The translations under genes and the position numbers were made by a program. DNA of 14,173 bases from Zygnema cylindricum (Eukaryota; Streptophyta; Zygnematophyceae; Zygnematales; Zygnemataceae), in assembly GCA_037447655.1 (NCBI GenBank), contig JBBHKE010000849.1:1-14173 (forward strand). Direction: 5' to 3'. The notes under the pieces are model-generated. The model made no database searches. It worked only from the letters and a program-made list of their open reading frames with translations, and was not told where the DNA came from. Each line of letters begins with the position of its first letter. Positions within the stretch are counted from its first letter, which is position 1. This document shows, piece by piece, positions 1 through 8,264 of this stretch.

Positions 1-149
1 CCATAAATTTATTTGCGGAAACAATTTGAAACCTATGAATTGTAAGTACCCGTACTATATGGATATTCTAACTGTAATACGCGAAATGTATATTGAAACA
101 GTATATAGCATCTCCATTTAACATTAGGTCTAGGAACGATTCCCAAAAA

Positions 150-645
150 GTACACCGTGAATCGCTTATAGTGTTGAAAAATTATTAGTGTAAAGAAACA
201 AATAGTCTTATCAACGGTATATTCGGTTTCATGACCTCGCGCCAACAAATAGTAACTGTAATTCATACATCTAACACTAATTAGGATACACATTCCCATA
301 GTGTAGGCCCTCCAGCCAATGTTCACATAGTCAACATTTGAACTCGTGAGAACAGGTTAGCGTGATTTTGCAAGTCTTAATTTCTATGAATCGATTTTGA
401 GAGCACTTTCACTTGTTAGCGCCACTCACTTTCCGATCGTCGTCGTTTTTTAACACTTCTTTTGTACGTTTGTACAAAATACCTTATAGTTTTAGTACGG
501 ATTGACACATTTCGTGCATTACACTATTTAGAAATCGGCCAAATTAGAGTCAATGACTCTTATTAAATTGTACCTACATGAAGGTAGAAAAAAAACTAGT
601 AAAATTAATTCTCTTTAGGGTTTAAGGGTCAAAATTTAGTGGTGG
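150..645 (+). repeat. Diverged ~0.5-kb repeat, unit 1 (left arm of fold-back)
   Basis: Read forward, this stretch matches the reverse complement of 1098-1585 in the same order along its whole length. Shared blocks include TTATTAGTGTAAAGAAA, ACATCTAACAC.AATTAGGATACACATTC, CGCCACTCA.TTTC, GG.CCAAATTAG..TCAATGAC and GTCAAAATTTAG. Identity by eye is roughly 65-75 percent with small indels. It also matches unit 2 (685-960) in direct orientation over its first 300 bp. No protein-like frame runs through it. I infer an old dispersed or satellite-like repeat of unknown class; an LTR or a non-autonomous transposon is possible. Confidence 0.7.
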
Positions 646-684
646 GAATTTAGTGTTATTAACATAAAATGGATTCATAGTGTA

Positions 685-960
685 CTGTATACCTTGAATC
701 GCGCTTTGTGGTAAGGAATAGTAAGTGTAAAAATAGAATTAGTGTTATTAAATCCAATTGGGATTCAATGCATTTCGTCGATAAAAACTTAACTCTACTT
801 CATGCACAACTCTAATTTGGGTACATTTTCCCTATGTAGTTGGTAGAAGCTATATTCACATGGTCGAACATGTGAAAACAAGTTCGTGTGATTTTCCCCC
901 GTCTTTATCATTGGGAATGAAATCTGATTACACTTTTCAGTGTTGACGCACAATGTTACT
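685..960 (+). repeat. Diverged ~0.5-kb repeat, unit 2 (partial, direct)
   Basis: This is a partial direct copy of the first part of unit 1, offset by about 540 bp. Aligned blocks include ACC.TGAATCGC, AGTGTAAA, CTAATT.GG.TACA, TTCACAT.GTC.AACAT and CGTGATTTT..., in the same order as in unit 1. Similarity fades after about 960, so the 3' half of the unit is missing or too diverged to see. Open frames here on either strand have no protein-like character. Confidence 0.6.
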
Positions 961-1097
961 AATGATTCACGATATTCTGTATTGGTTAGGAAAATGTCGC
1001 AAACGACCACAAGTTGAAGGTTGCCTTTTTCTTTCTAACAACACGAGATTTTACGGTAAACAGTCTATTACTTCTAGTGTTAATTTCAACCCATCCG

Positions 1098-1585
1098 CGC
1101 CCCTAAATTTTGACTCTTCACCTTTAAATAGAATTTAATCTTTTCTTTACCTTAGTATAGTTATTGTTTATCTAGCGTCATTGATCCTAATTTGGTCTGA
1201 TTTTAAATTGTGGTGTACTAAATGTGCCAATCTATACTAAATTTCTTGTTTTTTGGTACAAATGTGTAGAAAAAGGTTCAAGTAACTCCTTAAGACACGA
1301 AAATGAGTGGCGTTGGTATGTGAAAACGATCTACAAAAATACTCAAAGCAATCAAGACAAGCGAAAACATGCGAACTTATTCTCATATGTTCAAATGTCG
1401 ACATGTGAACACAGGTTGGAGGGGCAACACTATAAGAATGTGTATCCTAATTTGTGTTAGATGTATAATTAGAGTTAACGTTTTGTATGCGTGAGGTCGT
1501 GAAACTCAATATAGCGCATATAACACTATTTATTTCTTTACACTAATAATAAAAACAATTATATAAGCATCCATGCTGTACCTTT
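1098..1585 (-). repeat. Diverged ~0.5-kb repeat, unit 3 (right arm of fold-back, inverted)
   Basis: This is the reverse-complement partner of unit 1, collinear from GTCAAAATTTAG (plus-strand CTAAATTTTGAC near 1103-1114) to GTACAG.ATGGATGCTTATA (plus strand near 1562-1582). With unit 1 it encloses 646-1097, so single-stranded nucleic acid from here could fold into a long imperfect hairpin. The open frame at 1224-1460 lies inside the repeat and I do not regard it as a gene. Confidence 0.7.
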
Positions 1586-2329
1586 CTCGAAAGACACGCA
1601 GTTTGGAAGCCTATCAAATTTGTGTTGTAGTATTTTGTCACCAATTCGTTGTCGGTTTGAATAATTGTGTACGGATATTTGAATTCTAGTTGATAACATG
1701 TGTTAGAGACAGAAAGACGGTAGATCCACCAGACAAGTGCGTATAAGCTAGTAAAGTTGAACGGTTAAATGCGAGAAAAACAACGCTTTGACCACAAATT
1801 CTCCACTCTCCTCGAGTGCGACTGGCGTTTGCCTTCATATTGCCCTAAATTTTTTGACAGCGAAGAGCCATAGATCATGGCAATAAACTTCCCAAAACAA
1901 ACATGTACCGCGCTTTAGAGCGCGTTTATGAAAGGCCGAAAGGCCCGACTAGTGCATCTTACACACCAAATCCACGTGAAAAGAATTTGTCGCACACATT
2001 TGGCATCCCACTACATGAATATGCATAGAAACTTATTTTTTTTTCTTTTTCTACCCGAGGGCGACCATTCGGCCATTTATGAATGCGCTTATGAAATACC
2101 GACCTTCTCACATGAAAACAAACAGGTTTGGACTTCATGTGATCTTAGCGTCCTTTTTCCAATGACCAGATTGTCCATTGTACTAACCTGTGCAAAAACA
2201 TAACCGTATTGGTTGTTCAATCGTTCCTCTAAATAAAAAGGACTCACAAGTCGTTTTTATGTAATGTTTGTAATTGAGTTGGCATCGCGTCACTGTGGGT
2301 CAAAAGAGCAAGACAATAAGGTGTGATAC
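1586..2329. other. Gene-free stretch
   Basis: AT-rich sequence with only short chance frames, for example 1928-2203, which shows no domain or composition signal. A pyrimidine run lies near 2036-2051. I see no RNA gene and no clear repeat apart from faint echoes (TTCTCACATGAAAACAAACAGG near 2105) of a motif in the upstream units. Confidence 0.4.
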
Positions 2330-2465
2330 ATTTTATGTTTTGAAACGATGCATATTTTTCTATGGCTTTCACAATATTATTGTACCGCAAATGACTTACT
2401 CGTTGCAAGCTCTATTTTGGACGAAAAATATAAGAAAAACTCTTACTTTAACACATGTTAACACA
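2330..2465. repeat. Weak dispersed repeat (copy 1, echoed at 4600-4725)
   Basis: The stretch with TATTTT, a run of GAAAAA, then TCTTACTTTAACACATG and ACACACCCT is echoed in the same order near 4665-4725 (TATTTT, GGAAAAAAA, TTCTTACTTGAACACATG, ATACGCCCT). Identity by eye is about 70 percent over some 65 bp, with weaker similarity upstream (CATTTTTC, AATATT). A short old repeat is the likeliest reading, and chance similarity in AT-rich DNA cannot be excluded. Confidence 0.4.
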
Positions 2466-2703
2466 CCCTTAATTCGTTACGATTTTCTATCCCGCTATTT
2501 CTAGCAACGAACTCTTGCTCGCTCTTTCTGTCACCCTTTTAGCTTCGTTGTTTCCCACCACTTCTCACATCATTAAGTAAAGGATTTCGGTGTTATAATG
2601 ACATGGTATGCAAATGAAGATTATGAGTTAAAATAGGTTGGTATAAATAATCATTACGATATTTGCAATACGTGGTACCACTCAAATTAGAACACGTGGT
2701 TTA

Positions 2704-2835
2704 TTGACTCTTGTCGTGCATGGCACTACAACGGTGAATGGCATGCATCACATCCAGTGTGGGTCGCCGATGAACACCAGAAAAAGAATGACCATTACAT
2801 ATGTACAGTATTTGTGACCACAATCGGAGTACAAA
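2704..2835 (+). repeat. Diverged direct repeat, copy A (matches 12521-12640)
   Basis: This copy shares TGTCGTGCATGGC exactly with 12527-12539. Collinear blocks follow in both places: ACAA.CG.TAATG, CATGCATC, GGTCGCC, CATATGTA.A.GTAT and ACCA. The gypsy PHD reading frame ends just to the right of the other copy, so both copies may be remnants of the outer (U3) end of a gypsy LTR in minus orientation. That reading is an inference. The rest of the 2-kb region between gag and PHD has no visible counterpart in 1-2700. Confidence 0.5.
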
Positions 2836-3037
2836 ACACATATAACGCAAGAAACAATAAATGAATCCGCCCGGAAAAACAAATTATTTCAAACACATGG
2901 ACCTAGCAAGAAAATAATAGACAAAACAAGATCATGTAAGTAAGGATAAACTAGTACAGTACGCTGTACATGTGGACCTTTCCGGTCAACCTAGATCTAT
3001 CCAACATTCTTCTAGAACTGTACCGCTCATTGTACAT
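2836..3037. other. Short gene-free stretch
   Basis: A-rich intergenic sequence without recognisable motifs or frames. The frame 2972-3217 covers its end and the following simple repeat, and shows no protein features. Confidence 0.35.
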
Positions 3038-3160
3038 TCTGCGGCGTTGCTATGCTGCGCTGCTATGTTGCGGCGCTATCAAATTGTTACATTGCTAAGT
3101 TGCTATGCTGCTACGATGCGCTGGTTTGGAATCGCAGCTGCGCTGCTCTGGAGTCGCAAC
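3038..3160 (+). repeat. Degenerate GCTGCTATG-type tandem tract
   Basis: The words GTTGCTATGCTGC, GCTGCTATGTTGCGG and AAGTTGCTATGCTGCTACGATGCGCTG recur with interruptions. They suggest a decayed short tandem repeat with a 9-12 bp unit. Its GC content is visibly higher than that of the flanks. It ends just before recognisable copia sequence, so the 5' truncation of the copia fragment lies at or near this tract. Confidence 0.5.
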
Positions 3161-3217
3161 TATAGCAGCCTAGCTCCAGCCACTAAGTACCCGAATCCTG
3201 TAATCCTATTACATTAA

Positions 3218-3680
3218 GATTCAGACTTGGAGGGATGCGAGCTACGGAGACATGCCAAGCCGCCGCTCCACTACCGGATTCATTCTCAAGATCGGAAGTA
3301 GAACATGCTGCTGGAGTAGCAAGCTTCAAAAAGTCACAGCTTAGTCTATAATGGAGGCTGAATACATGGCAACTAGCTCAACAATCAAGGAGCTACTTTG
3401 GGTAAAGTCTCTCCTTCAAAAACTTCACTTTATGCAATTTGGGCCTCAAATAGTGTGGTGTGGCTACCAAGCAGCTATAGCGATTGCATCTAACCCAAGT
3501 CATCACTTCAAAAGCAAGCACATTGATATCAAGTTGCATTTTGTAAGAGAGAAGGTAGTGAACAGAATTTTAAAACTAAGTTATTTGCCGAATGAGATGA
3601 TGGTAGCAGATATGATGACTAAGCCTTTACCTGCACCTAAGTTGAAGTTTTGTAGAGAGGCATGTGGACTTAGTGACTGA
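3218..3680 (+). pseudogene. Ty1/copia polyprotein, RNase H C-terminal end (broken)
   Basis: This is the last part of a copia Pol polyprotein, the RNase H domain that degrades the RNA strand of the RNA-DNA hybrid. The sequence shows a DSD start, RRSTTGF at 3261-3281, a W.SK.Q motif, MEAEYMA from 3351, a KHIDI..HFVREKV block and the ending VADMMTKPLP. These are landmark copia RNase H motifs in the family order. The usual CDNQ-type motif reads CGYQ, so one catalytic Asp is replaced by Gly. There is a frameshift between DSD (3218) and RRSTTGF, and an in-frame TAG at 3342-3344 where a Leu/Ser-type residue is usual. The rest of pol and gag is absent upstream. The stop at 3678 is followed directly by a polypurine tract and an LTR-like start, as expected for the 3' end of a copia element. 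Confidence 0.9.
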
Positions 3681-3691
3681 GAGAGTCTAAA

Positions 3692-3703
3692 GGTTTAGGG
3701 GAG
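3692..3703 (+). promoter_or_regulatory. Polypurine tract of copia element
   Basis: GGTTTAGGGGAG lies 11 bp after the polyprotein stop and directly before TGTTGG. Position and composition fit the plus-strand DNA priming site next to a 3' LTR. Confidence 0.65.
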
Positions 3704-4422
3704 TGTTGGTTTTTGAAACCTTTAGTCCTCTCTATATCTCGTGTGTGACAAAGAGATTCTAGACTTAGCCAGTTTTGTGTACCGATAGAGTCAACGTACA
3801 CAAGATTTGGTGTGGTATGTAACTCCAAAGGGAGTTCACAAATTCGGTACACTCCAGGTACACGTGTCGGTCCGTGGGGAAGTCAAGCTTGGTTGAGTTG
3901 GTTAACAAAGTACAGATTTACTTGAGGGACCAAATTTACACGTGGAGGTTCATCTTCGGTGATGAATGAATGCGCGGACGGCGGACGGAGTTCGCCGTCA
4001 TTTTTGAAAGAGAAATATTGACCCAGCCATCATTTCAGCAGACGAACTTTGACTGCGTACTTTAGCGGCGGCTAGTGTTAAAGATTGATGTAAATACTTG
4101 TACGATAGAATGCGGGGTTTAGTTTGACTAAAATTTAAGTGTACCGCCAGACCACAGTAATTGTGGTACGGTGTAGATCAGTTGTAGGTTCACTTTGTAT
4201 ATGTTGGACTTAGAATATTTTAGAGTAAGGAATACATTGTATGGAAAACTACGATGCAATTTTTGTGCACTTTTTAAATTGCACGATCATTGTGATCTTC
4301 TGGCAAAACCTTGTGAAATTCTGCGTGTGGTTTCCTTGTTATACTTTTTATATTGTGGCAAATTTGTAGACCTAGTGTGTTTCTGGTTTGCTTGGGGCTT
4401 TATTTTGAAGTCGGTCTTTTTG
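3704..4422 (+). mobile_element. Probable copia LTR
   Basis: The sequence starts TGTTGG right after the polypurine tract, which is the canonical copia LTR beginning. The end is placed just before a weak primer-binding-site match at 4423, giving about 720 bp, which is within the copia range. The CA terminus is not clean, so the right border is uncertain. The interior is non-coding. The frame 4195-4434 is Phe/Leu-rich chance sequence, and TCTATATCTC near 3731 could be a decayed TATA region. No second LTR lies in the window, so pairing and target duplication cannot be tested. Confidence 0.55.
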
Positions 4423-4434
4423 TGGTCTCTGTGA
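4423..4434 (+). promoter_or_regulatory. Possible initiator-Met-tRNA primer-binding site (degenerate)
   Basis: TGGTCTCTGTGA agrees with the usual plant retrotransposon primer-binding sequence TGGTATCAGAGC at 8 of 12 positions. It sits at the inferred LTR end and 29 bp before an ATG frame. The match is weak and the support is mainly positional. Confidence 0.35.
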
Positions 4435-4462
4435 GAGTATACTCTTTTGTAATCTGAATATT

Positions 4463-4540
4463 ATGGCAAATGCTGGTGTTTCTTCTTCTTCCTCTGGGTC
4501 ACCGGTTGCCTTGAGTCAACAAATTCTAGTGCTAGTGTGA
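4463..4540 (+). pseudogene. Possible N-terminal remnant of copia gag
   Basis: A 25-codon frame starts MANAGVSSSSSGSPVALSQQ and then stops at TGA. Short Ser-rich leaders like this are common at the start of copia gag-pol frames just after the LTR and primer site. Nothing gag-like follows the stop, so it would be truncated to its leader. The low-complexity composition means it could also be chance. If real, it makes the copia locus tail-LTR-head. Confidence 0.35.
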
Positions 4541-4898
4541 AGATGAGCTAGAAGTGGGTCGCGATGATAACACTGCCAAATTGTCGTACCTTTCAAGTTC
4601 CAGGATGACGCAAAATGTATTTGAGTGTTTGCCCATTTTTCGTACGGCGTAATATTTTCAAGTAGGAAGTCTTATTTTCTGTGTAAACGACGGAAAAAAA
4701 TTCTTACTTGAACACATGGGGATACGCCCTAGGTAGACCAACACTTGGTGATATTTAGGTACCTCTCTCTAAGAGAGCTTGTAAATATAAAGGTCATTTT
4801 TGACCAGCAATAACTTACTGCTTAGGGGAGAAAATTCAGAGATTTTTTTTTTATATTGCTATAGACTCAAAGGAGTCCTGCCTTTAGAGGGGTGAAGG
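4541..4898. other. Junction region between copia and gypsy remnants
   Basis: No gene is visible. Positions 4600-4725 echo 2330-2465. The right end (about 4740-4898) precedes a plus-oriented piece of the gypsy RNase H-integrase spacer, so it may be further diverged spacer from the same inverted fragment. I cannot show that from this window because the partner copy runs off the right edge. Confidence 0.35.
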
Positions 4899-5025
4899 TG
4901 GTCAAATTTTTTTGTCTGTCAGGGTGACAGTTATTCTTGCTGAAACACAAAGGGGTCAGAGTTATCCTAGAGGCTTCGTGTGAGCTGCCTACTCTGAGGA
5001 CCTACGGAGGTCTCAGAGTTGCAAC
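4899..5025 (+). repeat. 127-bp inverted repeat, left copy (gypsy pre-integrase spacer, inverted)
   Basis: This copy matches the reverse complement of 14047-14173 at roughly 85 percent by eye, including AAACACAAAGGGGTCAG, TTATCCTAGAGGCTTC, CTCTGAGGAC and GGAGGTCTCAGAGTT. The right copy runs straight into the integrase frame, so this is the spacer before integrase. Here it points the opposite way to the adjoining RNase H. Similarity stops at the self-complementary GTTGCAAC (5018-5025), where the RNase H C-terminal sequence begins on the other strand. An inversion or fold-back template switch is inferred. Confidence 0.85.
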
Positions 5026-5029
5026 TGAT

Positions 5030-6541
5030 TCGTCATCAAAATCATGTCGTACACCATTATCAATATAGTTGGGCAAAGGATTCCTGGAGAGAACGTCAGC
5101 ATTCAAACCGAGGAGCCCGGTCGATGGATTATTTCCATATCGTAATCCTGTAAAATAAAAGACCACCAGGCTAATATGTCAGACAGCTTGTCATTGGTCA
5201 TGAGCGAATGCAATGGTTGATGGTCAATGAGAAGGGTGAAAGGCTTGCCATAAAGATAATGGCGGAAATGCACAATTCCCCAAACAGCGGCAAGGCACTC
5301 TCCCCCATAACTACTGTAATTCAATTTTGCTTGATTGTTGCTTCGAATAGCATAAGCCACCACATATTTCTCTCCTGTGAGTTCGCGCTGAGTTAGAATA
5401 GCCGCAATATTGGGCTTGCTAAAGTCTATCTGTAGACAAAATGGTAACTTATGATTTAGTGGACGAAGAATGGGAGAGGATGACAAGGCGTCTTTTAATC
5501 CTTGAAATGTCTCGATCTGAGAGGGTCCCCACGTAAACGGAACTGATTTCTTTAAGATTTTATTTAGTGGAGATGCAAGTGTGCTAAAACTATGAACAAA
5601 CCTCTGATAATAATTGGCTAACCCTAAGAATGCACGCAGACTAGTCAAATCAGTTGGGGCCGGTAGTTTACTAATTGCTTCCACTTTGACTTCTAGTTGA
5701 GTAATTCCCATAGAGGAGATAAAATGCCCAAGATATGGTACCCCTTCAGCCCCAAAAGTGCATTTGGCAGGATGACATTTGAGTCCTACCTTTTTAAATT
5801 CTTTCAATATCCACTTTAGGTGCATTGCATGTTCCTCTATAATGGCTGAGGCAATGATTAAATCATTAATATAGTAGCGTGCGAACTTACATTCCCCTAA
5901 GATTGAGTCGATGACCTTCTGAAATACTGCTGGTGAATTTTTCAGCCCAAAGGGCATAACTGCCCATTCCCAACGACCGTCACTACCACATAATGCAGTT
6001 TTTTGCCGGTTCCTTTCCTCCATTTCGATTTGGTTAAACCCCTGCCGCAGATCTAGGATGCTAGAATATTTAGCTCCCCCAACATGATCAAAAATATCCT
6101 CTAATAACGGCATTGATGTCGGTCTTGGATTGTCCGCGAATTCAATTCTCGATAGTCCCCACACATGCGACAGTCTCTAAAGTTCCATTCCGCGTCTTTC
6201 TTACGAGGCATAACGGTGGGCGCTGCGAAAGTAGAATCGGACCTATATATTAGATCTGCTTCCTCCAATTTTGTGCATCGTTTGTCCACTAATTCCCATT
6301 GAGTTTCCGACAGACGATGCTTTGGTTTGAATATGAGTCTGTCATCTTCTAGGTCAATAGAAATTTTGTAAGTGGTGTGTCGTCCTAAGTCTTTCATGGA
6401 GAAAGCGAATGCATCTATATGTCCGTTTATGACTCCATTTAAAAGTTCATGTTCATTTCTTGTTAGTCCCGTTCCAAAAATCCATGTCGGTTTTTTAGGT
6501 GTGCTAATGGCCATGGCTTCCATAGCCTGTACAAATGCTAG
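5030..6541 (-). pseudogene. Ty3/gypsy reverse transcriptase and RNase H (broken)
   Basis: This region copies element RNA into DNA and removes the RNA template strand. Frame 6523-6101 holds the RT N-terminal part, with PTVMPRKKD and MCGDYRELN. A one-base shift near 6110 leads to frame 6164-5103, with LDLRQGF (motif A Asp kept), PFGLKNSPAVFQ and the motif C box, which reads YIND at about 5873-5862 instead of YxDD, so the first catalytic Asp is Asn (codon 5865-5867). FLGLANYYQRF marks the connection. RNase H keeps IDFS, GGEC, LIDHQPL and, after another one-base shift at about 5103, NADVLSRNPL, so its acidic residues survive. A TAG at 6542-6544 lies just upstream in the pol frame. The loss of the YxDD Asp implies a dead polymerase. 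The sequence ends at about 5030, where integrase should follow. Confidence 0.93.
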
Positions 6542-6544
6542 CTA

Positions 6545-6913
6545 TTCGTCCGTTTTCAAAGAGTGCCCCAGCTCGTACTTGACTGGGAGCTGATGGAAAC
6601 AGTTTACTGCACGATGCAAACTTATAGAAGGAATTGTCGCTGTCCAGTGTGGGGATACCCGTGCCGGTGCTGAGACCTAACAGCAATAAATGCTGGAAGA
6701 GACCAACTCATGTGACTGGGAACCAAAAAATCATAAATAGTGGGATCTGTGTCAGACGTGGTAGAGGAAGGAAAAAGAGCGAGCTGAAAAGTTGTACCCC
6801 GAAGAGAAGGTGAAGATTTGGATGTTGTGTGTTTAAATGGTGTGTGCCCCCCTCCCCCCAAGTTGTTTCAGACGGATAATTGTACGCCTATCAACCTGTT
6901 GCAAACCCCATGC
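6545..6913 (-). pseudogene. Linker between methyltransferase and RT (unassigned)
   Basis: Frames at 6861-6622 and 6686-6504 carry Ser/Pro-rich and Gly-rich text (for example PTIYDFLVPSHMSW and GTGIPTLDSDNSFYKF) and tie the methyltransferase C-terminus to the RT N-terminus through at least two frame changes. I recognise no domain. It is treated as polyprotein because it lies between two pol domains in the same direction and frames can be stitched across it. A homopolymer-rich patch (CCCCCCTCCCCCC, near 6846-6858) marks one likely shift site. Confidence 0.45.
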
Positions 6914-7890
6914 CTAAAACAATTGTGGGTCTATGACCCAACCGAGTAAGGTGCAGCGTTGCCGCTCGGTGAGTTCCGGAGCACCAGTGGTGCTTGAGAA
7001 AAATTGTAAAAGATGTTCTCGTTCTGCAGCAGTAAGTTCTTCTAAGCTACCTGTATGTGTATTTTGCAGCATGCCCGGTACGTTGTGTGAATATGCATGG
7101 GAGTGTGGATATGCAACCAGTGTAGGAAGTGCACGCAGTGGCTGGCCAAGTAAGTTAAGACGAAAGGAAGGAGGATAGTTTGTATGAATGCATGTCTAGA
7201 CCTTATGAAATGGAAGAAGTGCATCCTGGATGGAAATATTAGGTGGTCGAACAGCAAGGTAGGCCTCTCGTAGACGGCCCATGTCCACTAGGTTAGTCCA
7301 CTTGGAACGGACGCGGTGGGCCAGTGACCCGTGGCGTGCAGCATCGATAAATAACGGTGGTCCAATCAATGATTCAATACATTTGTAATCCACGACAACC
7401 GTGGGTCGGGGATCGTTATGAAGCTGCGATATTTTCTAAGTTGTATCCGAAAGGACGGTTCAGTTTTTGGAAGAAGTGGAAAAGACGCACCACCTCAAAA
7501 AAAAACTTAGTACAAGGATCAGCGAGACCTAAACCTCTCTCGGCCCTGGACATACCCTAACATTCCCATCGGGCAAAGAGGAGATCGATTGGTTCCAACT
7601 CAAACAAATGGTGATTTCTTATTAGGCGGATATCCTCCGGTAAAGCCGAATGCATGTCATGAAAAGCGGACTGAGGCAAGAGGTGAGGATATTACTCATG
7701 TAGGACTTGACAGTGGTGCAACCGAGCAGGTCGAGCCAAAAGGTCAATGTCTACAAAATAATAATGTTTAATTAAAAGACCGTTTCGAAGGCAAGCGAGA
7801 AGTGAAGTACCAATTTGTGCAAATAGGTCTAAGATAACAAGACCGATCAGGTGAGGTTGTAAACTGACCGCTGTCCAATTAATGGGCAAA
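6914..7890 (-). pseudogene. Cytosine-5 DNA methyltransferase domain inside gypsy pol (broken)
   Basis: This is the C5-MTase fold, which transfers a methyl group from S-adenosylmethionine to cytosine in DNA. In order: motif I ILDLFAQIGTSLLACL at about 7835-7788 (family DLFAGIG; one Gly is Gln here); motif II-like VDID at about 7758; motif IV at 7568-7557, reading W-E-C-stop where the family has W-P-C-Q, so the catalytic Cys codon (7560-7562) survives but its Pro is lost; motif VI LENI at 7436-7428; a motif VIII-like GS.AHR.R..WTN near 7330-7292; and motif X ERQRCTLLG...DP at 6967-6926. Stops lie at 7692, 7557, 7416, 7196 and 6914, with a frame change near 7412. The target-recognition part between VIII and X is short. 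Gag-protease lies upstream and RT downstream on the same strand, so it is a captured domain of the element and not a host gene. Confidence 0.85.
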
Positions 7891-8264
7891 GACCCAAAAG
7901 GATCCACCGTAATGGAAGGTGGATCAGCAATACTAAATAAAGGAATTTGTATGGTAAATTTATATAGCTGGTCAAAATCTGACGAGTCAATGGTAAATCC
8001 GGGAGCGCTAAATAGCTCTGGTATTCTCGGGGGATCTGGTGAGATTTCGTCCGCTTTTAGAGATTCAAAAATATCAACGACTATGATAACTGCCGCATAG
8101 GCTGGCAAGACAAACGCAGAATGAGCCGTTGTAGGCATGGGTTGCCGAGCCGAGATAAGAGGTAAGCAAACTTTGCGTTTCGGAAAATTGTTTGGTCTGT
8201 ACGAAAATGTTTGATCATGCGACAACCCCCTACTCGGAAAATAACGTCCTGGCCGACCAAGCAT
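7891..8264 (-). pseudogene. Linker between protease and methyltransferase (unassigned)
   Basis: The open frame that holds methyltransferase motif I starts at 8264. About 125 residues precede the MTase core and contain SADEISPD-like acidic/Pro-rich text, DFDQLYKFTIQIPLFSIADP and ITVDPFGSLPINW. I recognise no named domain. The composition is protein-like, and the frame is uninterrupted for 190 codons including the MTase start, which is long for this decayed element. It may be an N-terminal extension of the methyltransferase used for targeting or folding, but that is only a guess. Confidence 0.5.

Noticed and set aside
33-326. 97-codon minus frame near the left edge
   Set aside because: It lies mostly within the non-coding repeat unit, and the matching inverted unit does not preserve the frame.
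6914-7890. Host or bacterial restriction-modification methyltransferase
   Set aside because: It lies between protease and RT on the same strand with no restriction enzyme nearby, and its decay matches the rest of the retroelement.
7882-8100. Plus-strand open frame
   Set aside because: It is the antisense shadow of the protease-MTase linker frame. The same applies to plus frames at 5208-5396, 6372-6593, 7357-7560, 8382-8567, 8878-9171 and 9759-9974.
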